Part shown: piece after piece, positions 57,667-64,000 of the stretch
Numbering within the stretch: position 1 is the stretch's first letter
Layout: each line of letters starts with the position of its first letter
NCBI RefSeq assembly: GCF_030656875.1
Contig: NZ_CP130943.1
Coordinates: 4,402,001-4,466,000, forward strand
From: Prescottella sp. R16
Lineage (GTDB): Bacteria; Actinomycetota; Actinomycetes; Mycobacteriales; Mycobacteriaceae
Reading direction: 5' to 3'
Length of the DNA: 64,000 nt
Made by a program: the position numbers and the translations under genes
Notes under the pieces: generated by a model
Database searches by the model: none
The model's input: only the letters and a program-made list of their open reading frames with translations
Told to the model about the DNA's origin: nothing

Positions 57667-59859
57667 TTACCCGGGCAGCGGAATCCGGATGCCCGGCAGG
57701 ATCTCGATGAACCTGGGGGCCGGGGGCGGAGGCAACTGCGGTGCGGCCGGGGGAGCGCCCGGTGCCGGCGCGTCGGGCGCGGCTGCGCCCGTCGTGGGAG
57801 TGCCGGTGGAGACCCCGGTGAACGCCGGGACGCCGGCCTGGCCGCCGATCGGATCCGGCCACGGGAACTTCTCCACCGGGGTGCCCTGCAGTGCCCCGTC
57901 CATCGTCTTCTTCCAGATGTCCGACGGCAGACCCGACCCGTACACCGATCCGCCCCAACTGTTCTCGACGGCCTGAGAGTCCGCGGTACCCACCCACACG
58001 GCCGTCGACAGCGACGGCGTGTAACCGACCATCCAGGCGTCCTTGTTCCTGCCGGTGTCACCCAACTGCGCGGTACCGGTCTTCGACGCCGACGGGCGTC
58101 CACCGGCCAGGTTGTGGCCGGCCGAGTAGGCCGCGATCGGCAGCATCGCCTGCGTGGTGTTCTCGGCGACGGCGGCGTCGAGGCGGCGTTCCCCCTCGGA
58201 CGCCGGCCGGTCGAGCAGGACGTCACCGTCGGCGGTCACGACCTTCTGCACGAAGTACGGCTCGTGGTAGACGCCGGACGCGGCCAGGGTCGCGTACGCC
58301 GACGCCATGTCGAGGGGACGGGACAGATACTGCCCCAGCACGATTCCGTTCTCCGGCGACCCGCCTTCCTGGGTGAGGGTGGGATACTCCCAGCCCGGCA
58401 CCGTCTCGGGGATACCGGCCTCGTGGGCGGCATCGGCGATCTTCTGGGCACCGTCGTCCATCGACAGCGTCAACCGGTAGAAGCTGGTGTTGAGCGAACG
58501 TTTGAGCGCCTCGGCGATGGTGCACTTGCCACACGACTCGCCGCCGACGTTGCCGATCGACACACCGTAGATGCTCAGCGGCGAGCTGTCGTACGTCTGC
58601 GACAGCGGAATCCCCTGCTGCAGTGCGGCAACCAGGCCGAACACCTTGAACGCCGAACCGGTCTGCAGGCCGGCCTGCGCGAAGTCGAAGCCCTTGCCGT
58701 CGGCGCCGCCGTAGTAGGCGCGCACCGCACCGGATCGCGGATCCACCGACACCACGGCGGTCCGCAGGTTCTCCGGCTCCCCGTCGAACGTCGACTCCAC
58801 GGCGTCGACCGCGGCCCGCTGCGCGGTGGGATCGATCGTGGTGGTGATCTGCAGGCCCTCGGTGTTGAGGTCCTGTTCGCTGACGCCGGACGCCGTGAGC
58901 TCGCGCAGCACCTGCGCGCGGATCAACCCTTCCGGTCCGGGCGCGGCACCCGAGTCGGCGACCGGCGCCTGCGGTAGGACCACCGGGAACTCGGTGGCCT
59001 GCCGCTCCTCCGGAGTCAGCGTCGACATCGTCACCATGCCGTCGAGGACGTAGTTCCACCGCGCCGTCAGCGCATCCGGGTTGGTGACCGGATCGAGACT
59101 CGACGGGGACTGGATCACCGCGGCCAGCACGGCCCCCTCCGCGACCGTGAGGTCGGCGAGCGGCTTGCCGAAGTAGGCGTCGGATGCGGCCGCGATGCCG
59201 TACGCGCCGCGACCGAAATAGATGGTGTTGAGGTAGGCGGCGAGAATCTCGTCCTTGGACCACTCGCGGGCCATCTTCGACGAGATCACCAGTTCCTCGA
59301 GTTTGCGGTCGATCGACCGTTCGGAACCGACGAGCGTGTTCTTGACGTACTGCTGGGTGATGGTGGAGCCGCCGCCGGCACTCTCGCGACCGAGGATGTT
59401 GTCGCGGGCGGCCCGCGCGAACCCGGACACCGAGAAACCCGGGTTGGAGTAGAAGTCGCGGTCCTCCGCGGAGAGCACCGCGTTGCGCATCTGCACCGGG
59501 ATCTCGTCGATCGCCACCTCGGTGCGGTTGCCCTCGGGCGGCACGACACGGGCGATCTCCGTCGAACCGTCGGCCGCGAGGATCGTCGACACCTGGTTGG
59601 TGCGCATGTCCGACGGCCGCGGCACATCCGCGTTCTTGTAGGAGACCCCGAACCAGACCAGCGGCACGGTGATCAGCAGTACCAGCACGACCAGGCTCGC
59701 GTACAGCGTGATCCGCAGGCCCTTGCGACGAGACTTCCCGGGCTTGGCCTTCGCCGCCTTCGGTTTCGCCTTTGCCTTCGCCTTCGGCTTCGGTTTCGGT
59801 TTCGGTTTCGACGCGGCCGGGCCCGTCTTCCCGGGACCACCGGTATTCGTTGAATTCAC
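57667..59859 (-). CDS. Second class A penicillin-binding protein (PonA paralogue)
   Basis: The 730-residue enzyme has the same layout as the PonA at 40977-43505 but a different cytoplasmic tail: a ~30-residue Lys-Pro/Lys-Ala repeat before the membrane helix (about 52-72). Transglycosylase Glu132 lies in AEDRDFYSNPGF; transpeptidase motifs are SAFK 402-405, SLN 455-457 and KTG 593-595. Long stretches (KTGTAQLGDTG-NKDAWMVGYTPSL) match PonA1 almost exactly, so this is a recent duplicate. GGAAG seven bases upstream selects GTG 59859. Divergent from a YtrA-type GntR operon. Confidence 0.92.
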   Translation of the reverse strand: MNSTNTGGPGKTGPAASKPKPKPKPKAKAKAKPKAAKAKPGKSRRKGLRITLYASLVVLVLLITVPLVWFGVSYKNADVPRPSDMRTNQVSTILAADGSTEIARVVPPEGNRTEVAIDEIPVQMRNAVLSAEDRDFYSNPGFSVSGFARAARDNILGRESAGGGSTITQQYVKNTLVGSERSIDRKLEELVISSKMAREWSKDEILAAYLNTIYFGRGAYGIAAASDAYFGKPLADLTVAEGAVLAAVIQSPSSLDPVTNPDALTARWNYVLDGMVTMSTLTPEERQATEFPVVLPQAPVADSGAAPGPEGLIRAQVLRELTASGVSEQDLNTEGLQITTTIDPTAQRAAVDAVESTFDGEPENLRTAVVSVDPRSGAVRAYYGGADGKGFDFAQAGLQTGSAFKVFGLVAALQQGIPLSQTYDSSPLSIYGVSIGNVGGESCGKCTIAEALKRSLNTSFYRLTLSMDDGAQKIADAAHEAGIPETVPGWEYPTLTQEGGSPENGIVLGQYLSRPLDMASAYATLAASGVYHEPYFVQKVVTADGDVLLDRPASEGERRLDAAVAENTTQAMLPIAAYSAGHNLAGGRPSASKTGTAQLGDTGRNKDAWMVGYTPSLSTAVWVGTADSQAVENSWGGSVYGSGLPSDIWKKTMDGALQGTPVEKFPWPDPIGGQAGVPAFTGVSTGTPTTGAAAPDAPAPGAPPAAPQLPPPPAPRFIEILPGIRIPLPG

Positions 59860-60027
59860 TATCGAACTTCCGTCTCGAACAGCACGTCACCGGCATTTTC
59901 GCACCGGACAAGGGTCGGACGCGACATTTGCCCCGACACGCGCAGAACCTCGCGAACAGGTTGACATCCGGCATCGCCTCCATGCAACCTCTATTTCACT
60001 AATGTTGTAGTTGAATGGAGGTTCGGT

Positions 60028-60429
60028 GTGGTCGAGTTCCACATCAACCGGCGGTCCGGGATCCCCGCCTACGTCCAGCTGGTGCTCCAGGTGAAACAGG
60101 CGCTGCGGCTCGGCGACCTCGCACCGGGTGACCGCCTGCCCACCGCGAAGGACGTCGTCGCGGCCTGCACCGTCAACCCGAACACCGTGCTCAAGGCGTA
60201 CCGGGAACTCGAAAACGACGGGCTCGTCGAAGCACGCCCCGGCCTGGGGACGTTCGTCACCCGCTCCCTCGCCAAACCGGGCATGGCCGAGCGGCACGCC
60301 CTGCAGGACGAACTGTCCACCTGGGTGCGGCACGCCGCGGCAGCCGGCCTCGACCGCTCCGACCTCGAGGCCCTCGTGACCGCGGCACTCGACAGCGAAT
60401 TCGGCGACGACACAGGAGAATCCAGATGA
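60028..60429 (+). CDS. GntR-family regulator, YtrA subfamily
   Basis: The 133-residue protein has the GntR winged-helix (YVQLVLQVKQALRLGDLAPGDRLPTAKDVV, read in pieces; VNPNTVLKAYRELENDGLVEARPGLGTFV) and only a short C-terminal dimer part, the mark of the YtrA group. GGAGG at 60017-60021 selects GTG 60028. It overlaps the ABC ATPase by four bases. YtrA regulons respond to wall-active compounds in Bacillus. TTCACTA at 59996-60002 and TAGTTGAA at about 60008-60015 form an imperfect inverted repeat just upstream. Confidence 0.85.
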   Translation: MVEFHINRRSGIPAYVQLVLQVKQALRLGDLAPGDRLPTAKDVVAACTVNPNTVLKAYRELENDGLVEARPGLGTFVTRSLAKPGMAERHALQDELSTWVRHAAAAGLDRSDLEALVTAALDSEFGDDTGESR

Positions 60430-61292
60430 CCGAGACACACGAGGTCGCACTGTCGGTGCGTGACGTCCACAAGCGGTTCCGCCGCACCGACGCCCTGCGC
60501 GGATGCAGCTTCGACGTGCAGCGCGGCAGCATCACCGCCCTCGTCGGCGCGAACGGCGCCGGCAAGTCGACACTCATGTCGATCGCCGTCGGGCTACTCG
60601 AACCCGACTCCGGTGAAGTGACCGTCCTCGGCCGGCAACCGGACCGCCGCGGCATCGCACCCGGCCTGGCGTACGTCGCACAGCACAAGCCGCTCCACCG
60701 CGGCTTCACCGTCGCCGACACCCTGCTGTTCGGCGCGAAGACCAACACACAGTGGGACGACGCCTACGCGTCACGGCTCGTGACCGACGCCGGAATCCCC
60801 CTGACAGCGCGGGTGAAAACCCTGTCGCCCGGACATCGGGCCCGCGTCGCACTGGCCCTCGCCCTCGGGCGGCGCCCCGACGTGCTGCTCCTCGACGAAC
60901 CCCTCGCCGAACTCGATCCACTCGCACGGCGCGACGTCGTCCGCACCCTCATGGAAGACGCCGCCGACCACGGCACCACCGTCGTCCTGTCGTCACACGT
61001 GCTGTCCGAGGTCGCCGAGATCGCCGACCAGATCGTCATCCTCGGCTCCGGACGCACCCGGCTCACCGGCGCACTCGACGACCTCGTCGACGAGCACTAC
61101 CTGCTCACCGGACCCGCCGACCCCCGGGACGTCGTCGCCGACGGCACCGTCGTCGACACCCACCGCAGCACACACCTCGTGCGCGGCCCACGCCCCACCG
61201 CCACCGCCACCGACGGATGGCGCATCGAACCCGCGAACCTCGACGACATCGTCCTGGCCTACCTGACCGCAACCACCGAGGAGGCAGCATGA
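60426..61292 (+). CDS. ABC transporter ATP-binding protein
   Basis: The 288-residue protein energises an ABC exporter. It has Walker A GANGAGKST, signature LSPGHRARVALALAL, Walker B VLLLDEPLAELDP and the H-loop LSSHVLSE. A C-terminal extension (~55 residues) may regulate it. ATG 60426 overlaps the GntR stop (ATGA), and its own stop overlaps the permease start, so all three are coupled. The substrate is probably a toxic or wall-active molecule. Confidence 0.87.
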   Translation: MTETHEVALSVRDVHKRFRRTDALRGCSFDVQRGSITALVGANGAGKSTLMSIAVGLLEPDSGEVTVLGRQPDRRGIAPGLAYVAQHKPLHRGFTVADTLLFGAKTNTQWDDAYASRLVTDAGIPLTARVKTLSPGHRARVALALALGRRPDVLLLDEPLAELDPLARRDVVRTLMEDAADHGTTVVLSSHVLSEVAEIADQIVILGSGRTRLTGALDDLVDEHYLLTGPADPRDVVADGTVVDTHRSTHLVRGPRPTATATDGWRIEPANLDDIVLAYLTATTEEAA

Positions 61293-62335
61293 TCTGGGTG
61301 ACGTGGCGGCAGTACCGCACGACGATCCTCGCCGCGACCGGCACGGTTCTGGCACTGGCAGTGGTGGCCGCGGCGTGCGGGATCATCGTGCGGCGCGATG
61401 GCGGCCGATACTTCGGCACCGCCTTCGGATGTGGCAAAGGCCCTGAGTGCCTGGCCGAATCGGGTCTGACCCTCATCACCCTGCTGACGCTGGCGATGCC
61501 GGTTCTCCTCGGCGCCCTCGTCGGTGTCACCGTGTTCTCCCGCGACATCGAACGCGGCACCCACGTACTCGGCCTGACGCAGTCCGTGAGCCGGCTGAGG
61601 TGGTACTGGACGCGGACCCTGGTGGTGTTCACACCGATCGTGGTCGCCATGGTGATTCTCGGGTCAGTTCTCGAGTGGACGCGAGCCTTCCTGCGGGACA
61701 GCAACTACGCCTTCTTCTCGACAATGTGGTCCGGCCACTCAGCGCTGTCGTATCCGTTGTTCCAGTCCACCGGCCCGATCGCCGGCGCCTACACCGTCCT
61801 CGGTCTCACCGTCGGCAGCTGCCTGGCGCTACTGCTGCGGAACACACTGGGCGCCATGGTGCTGACACTGATCGCGACGACCGCGGTGCTCGTCGGCTTC
61901 CAGGTCGTGGCGCGGCCGTACTATGCGACGCCGCGGGTGGAGGTGCAGGAACTCGGATCCAACCCCTATGGAGCGCAGTACGCCTCGGACATCGGGGCTA
62001 CGTGGACGATCGGGTCGGCGTACGTCGACACGAACGGCCGCGACGTCGACTTCGACTACTCGAACTGCAACCACGTGTGGAACAACCTCGGCTGGGAGCA
62101 GCGCCCCGACGAAACCCGGGCCGAGTACGACGCACGAACGGACCTCCTCATCGAACAGCAGAACCGCGAGTTCGCCGACTGCCAGCGCGCCCAGGGCATC
62201 GATCATTTCGAGGTCCGCTATCACCCGGACACCCTGTTCCGGCGTTTCCAGACGATCGAAGTGCTGCTGACACTGGCGCTTTCGGCGCTGCTGCTGATCC
62301 CGTCACTGTGGGCGGTGCGCCGGCTGCGGCCCTGA
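61289..62335 (+). CDS. ABC transporter permease
   Basis: The 348-residue protein begins MIWVTWRQYRTTIL and has about six membrane helices, with a large outside loop between the fifth and sixth (PRVEVQELGSNPYGAQYASD to DTLFRRFQTIEV) containing two cysteines. It resembles permeases of YtrA-linked operons. ATG 61289 overlaps the ATPase stop. The export substrate is not inferable. A long hairpin terminator ends the operon. Confidence 0.8.
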   Translation: MIWVTWRQYRTTILAATGTVLALAVVAAACGIIVRRDGGRYFGTAFGCGKGPECLAESGLTLITLLTLAMPVLLGALVGVTVFSRDIERGTHVLGLTQSVSRLRWYWTRTLVVFTPIVVAMVILGSVLEWTRAFLRDSNYAFFSTMWSGHSALSYPLFQSTGPIAGAYTVLGLTVGSCLALLLRNTLGAMVLTLIATTAVLVGFQVVARPYYATPRVEVQELGSNPYGAQYASDIGATWTIGSAYVDTNGRDVDFDYSNCNHVWNNLGWEQRPDETRAEYDARTDLLIEQQNREFADCQRAQGIDHFEVRYHPDTLFRRFQTIEVLLTLALSALLLIPSLWAVRRLRP

Positions 62336-62345
62336 CCGGACGACA

Positions 62346-62385
62346 CGATGGGCGAAGCATCACAATTGTGATTCTTCGCCCATCG
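62346..62385 (+). terminator. Long near-perfect hairpin terminator
   Basis: CGATGGGCGAAG (62346-62357) pairs with CTTCGCCCATCG (62374-62385). Between them lies the fully palindromic ATCACAATTGTGAT (62359-62372), with one C-T mismatch. It starts 10 bases after the permease stop. Confidence 0.75.
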
Positions 62386-62472
62386 GTGTCTCGAAACCGA
62401 CTATTCGTGAACATGTTTCGGCACTCGGGGCAGTAAATCGTGCGAGTTCCCGAACATCCCACTGAACGGACA

Positions 62473-62488
62473 TGTGACTGGCGTCACG
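62473..62488 (+). promoter_or_regulatory. CRP/GlxR-type site upstream of the MFS gene
   Basis: TGTGACTGGCGTCACG fits the CRP/GlxR pattern TGTGA-N6-TCACA with one mismatch. It is 78 bases upstream of the MFS start at 62566, in the range for a promoter-proximal site. Confidence 0.4.
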
Positions 62489-62565
62489 CATCGCGCATCA
62501 GTGTCATGTGAGGGCTCGAACTCACTCGAGCTCACCCCGTTTCGGTGTCCGAAAGGATGACACGG

Positions 62566-64000
62566 ATGGCCTTCACCCCGACCGACGGCACGACACCGTC
62601 GCCCGCCGGAGACAACGCCGGCTGGAACCCGCGGCTCGTGCTCTCACTGGCCGCGATCGTGCTCCTGCTCGAGCTGCTCGCAGTCAGCTACATCATGATC
62701 TCGACGGCCCTGCCGGCGATCGCCACGCACTACCAGACCACCCAGGGCGCATGGCTGTTGACCGCGTTCCTCCTGGTCGGCGCCATGTGCGCCCCACTGA
62801 TCGGCAAGCTCGCCGACATGTACGGCAAACGCAAGATGCTGCTGGCCTGCGTCGCGATCTCCCTCGTCGGATCGCTCGTCTCCGCACTCGCCACGTCGTA
62901 CGCGATGATGATCGCCGGCCGCTGCCTGGCCGGACTGATGGTGCCGACCCTGTTCCTCAGCTACTCGCTGATCCGCGACGTCTTTCCCGCGAAGACGGTG
63001 CCGCTCGCCGTCAGCATCGCCACCAGCGGCATGGGCCTGATCGCGATCCCCGCACCGTTCCTCACCGGGTGGCTGCTCGACGACTTCGGCTTCCGGGCCA
63101 TCTTCTGGTTCTTCGTGGTGTGCCTCGTCGTGCTCGGCGGACTGATCCAGCTCACCACACCCGAATCGAACGTCCGACTCCGGTCCAGTATCGATTTCGT
63201 CGGCGCGGTCCTGCTCGGCGCAGGTATCGCTGGCATCCTCATCGCCCTCAGCTTCGGACCCTCCTGGGGCTGGGCGAACGGCGGAACCCTCGCGTTCCTG
63301 ATCGGCGGCATCGCACTCGTGATCGCGTGGCTCGTGTCGGCCCGGATGGTCACCGAACCGCTGATCGATCTCGACGTGCTCGGCAAGCGTCCCGTTCTGC
63401 TCACCACGATCGGCTCCGGTGTCGTCTACGGATCGTCCGGACTGTTCACGATCCTGCTGCCGATGATGGTCATGACCCCGGCGATCCTGGGCCTGGGCTA
63501 CGGATTCGGTGTCGACGCCGAAGGTTTCGCGCTGTACCAGGTTCCGGTCGGCGGCGCCGTCGTGCTCGGCGGCCTGCTCGTCGGCACTCTCGTCGGCCGC
63601 GGAACCCGGCCTCGCACGACGCTGGTGATCGGACTGCTCCTCAACTCCGTCGCGTTCGCATCGATCGCGCAGGCCAACGACACCACGGTCGTCGTCATGA
63701 TCGTCTGTGCGATCTTCGGTTTCGGTATGGGCATGGGCTACGCGTCGATCCCCAACCTGCTGATCGAGGCCGTGCCGCCTCAGTTGCAGGCCAGCTCCGC
63801 ATCCATGGTGGGGGTGGCCCAGTCGGTGTTCCCGGCGGTGCTCCCCGTCGTCGCGTTCACGATCATGAACAACTCGCACATCGCCGTGCTTCCGGCTGAG
63901 GTGCAGGCTCAGATGCAGGGCGCCGTGTTCTACGCCGAGAGCGGCTTCCAGATCGCGTTCTGGATCGGCGCGATCGTCGCACTGGTCGGAGCCGGTGTGG
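62566..64000 (+). CDS. MFS transporter, DHA2-like (3' end outside window)
   Basis: At least 478 residues are visible and the frame stays open to the end of the window. It has many membrane helices: motif A GKLADMYGKRKML after the second helix, LDLDVLGKRP in the centre, and the DHA2-type pattern VSYIMISTALPAIATHY at the start. AAAGGA eight bases upstream selects ATG 62566 (ATG 62557 overlaps the ribosome site). DHA2 proteins with 14 helices export drugs or organic cations; the substrate is unknown. Confidence 0.85.
   Translation, partial: MAFTPTDGTTPSPAGDNAGWNPRLVLSLAAIVLLLELLAVSYIMISTALPAIATHYQTTQGAWLLTAFLLVGAMCAPLIGKLADMYGKRKMLLACVAISLVGSLVSALATSYAMMIAGRCLAGLMVPTLFLSYSLIRDVFPAKTVPLAVSIATSGMGLIAIPAPFLTGWLLDDFGFRAIFWFFVVCLVVLGGLIQLTTPESNVRLRSSIDFVGAVLLGAGIAGILIALSFGPSWGWANGGTLAFLIGGIALVIAWLVSARMVTEPLIDLDVLGKRPVLLTTIGSGVVYGSSGLFTILLPMMVMTPAILGLGYGFGVDAEGFALYQVPVGGAVVLGGLLVGTLVGRGTRPRTTLVIGLLLNSVAFASIAQANDTTVVVMIVCAIFGFGMGMGYASIPNLLIEAVPPQLQASSASMVGVAQSVFPAVLPVVAFTIMNNSHIAVLPAEVQAQMQGAVFYAESGFQIAFWIGAIVALVGAGV

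Noticed and set aside
1..64000. CRISPR arrays, tRNA or rRNA genes, insertion sequences
   Set aside because: No regular short repeats with spacers, no tRNA-like cloverleaf or rRNA segment, and no transposase motif or terminal repeats were seen.

Overview
The window is high-GC, densely coded DNA from a mycolic-acid actinobacterium, most likely Rhodococcus or a close relative. Three things support this: a polyprenol-phosphate mannose synthase, an actinobacterial integration host factor, and the block ino1-PadR-DUF1707-DUF5318-ponA-GT87-rpsF-ssb-rpsR-rplI-dnaB, which matches the oriC-proximal order known in Mycobacterium tuberculosis (about Rv0046c-Rv0058). There are no rRNA or tRNA genes, no insertion sequences and no CRISPR array that I can see. 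The first and last genes are cut by the window edges.

Layout. 0-9.9 kb: end of an unknown gene, mannosyltransferase, small secreted protein, acyl-CoA ligase, an AlbA_2/RecG-like regulator preceded by a striking palindromic array, cupin, CHAP hydrolase, methyltransferase, ZapE-type ATPase, TetR regulator, DUF3592 membrane protein. 9.9-15.2 kb: PhoD phosphatase, a MerR-FetB pair divergent from an MFS exporter across a palindromic operator, a gene remnant, an HTH gene with its own operator, and a 43-residue signal-less hydrophobic peptide. 15.3-23.6 kb: a fused maleylacetate reductase/hydroxyquinol 1,2-dioxygenase followed by a decapitated FAD monooxygenase start, aminopeptidase N, enoyl-CoA hydratase, mIHF, a Baeyer-Villiger-type monooxygenase and an AIM24 protein. 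23.9-35.1 kb: cutinase-like hydrolase, ECF42-type sigma factor with a YCII protein, two uncharacterised genes, an esterase, and a LysR/FUSC/FdhF-type oxidoreductase group.

35.2-50.8 kb is the conserved core. It holds replication (dnaB, ssb), ribosome (rplI, rpsR, rpsF), wall synthesis (ponA, GT87, DUF5318) and inositol synthesis (PadR-ino1), with three tandem DUF1707-type genes, an ABC-F ATPase with a possible leader peptide, and an M23 peptidase. The dnaB upstream region carries DnaA-box-like repeats, and dnaB itself has a low-GC patch next to its P-loop. 50.9-64 kb: a fatty-acid/acyl-CoA operon (SDR, phosphotransferase, acyl-CoA dehydrogenase) opposite a TetR gene across a palindrome, an orphan asparagine-synthase-like enzyme, a large secreted protein, a second ponA paralogue divergent from a GntR(YtrA)-ABC operon, and an MFS exporter that runs off the end.

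Functional themes are cell-envelope construction (two class A PBPs, GT87, mannosyltransferase, M23 and CHAP hydrolases, DUF1707 proteins, inositol for phosphatidylinositol and mycothiol), aromatic and lipid catabolism, and local one-gene regulators, each next to its targets and often with a visible operator. Starts were chosen from ribosome binding sites, start codons and family length. Functions are assigned by motif and recalled family similarity, without database searches.
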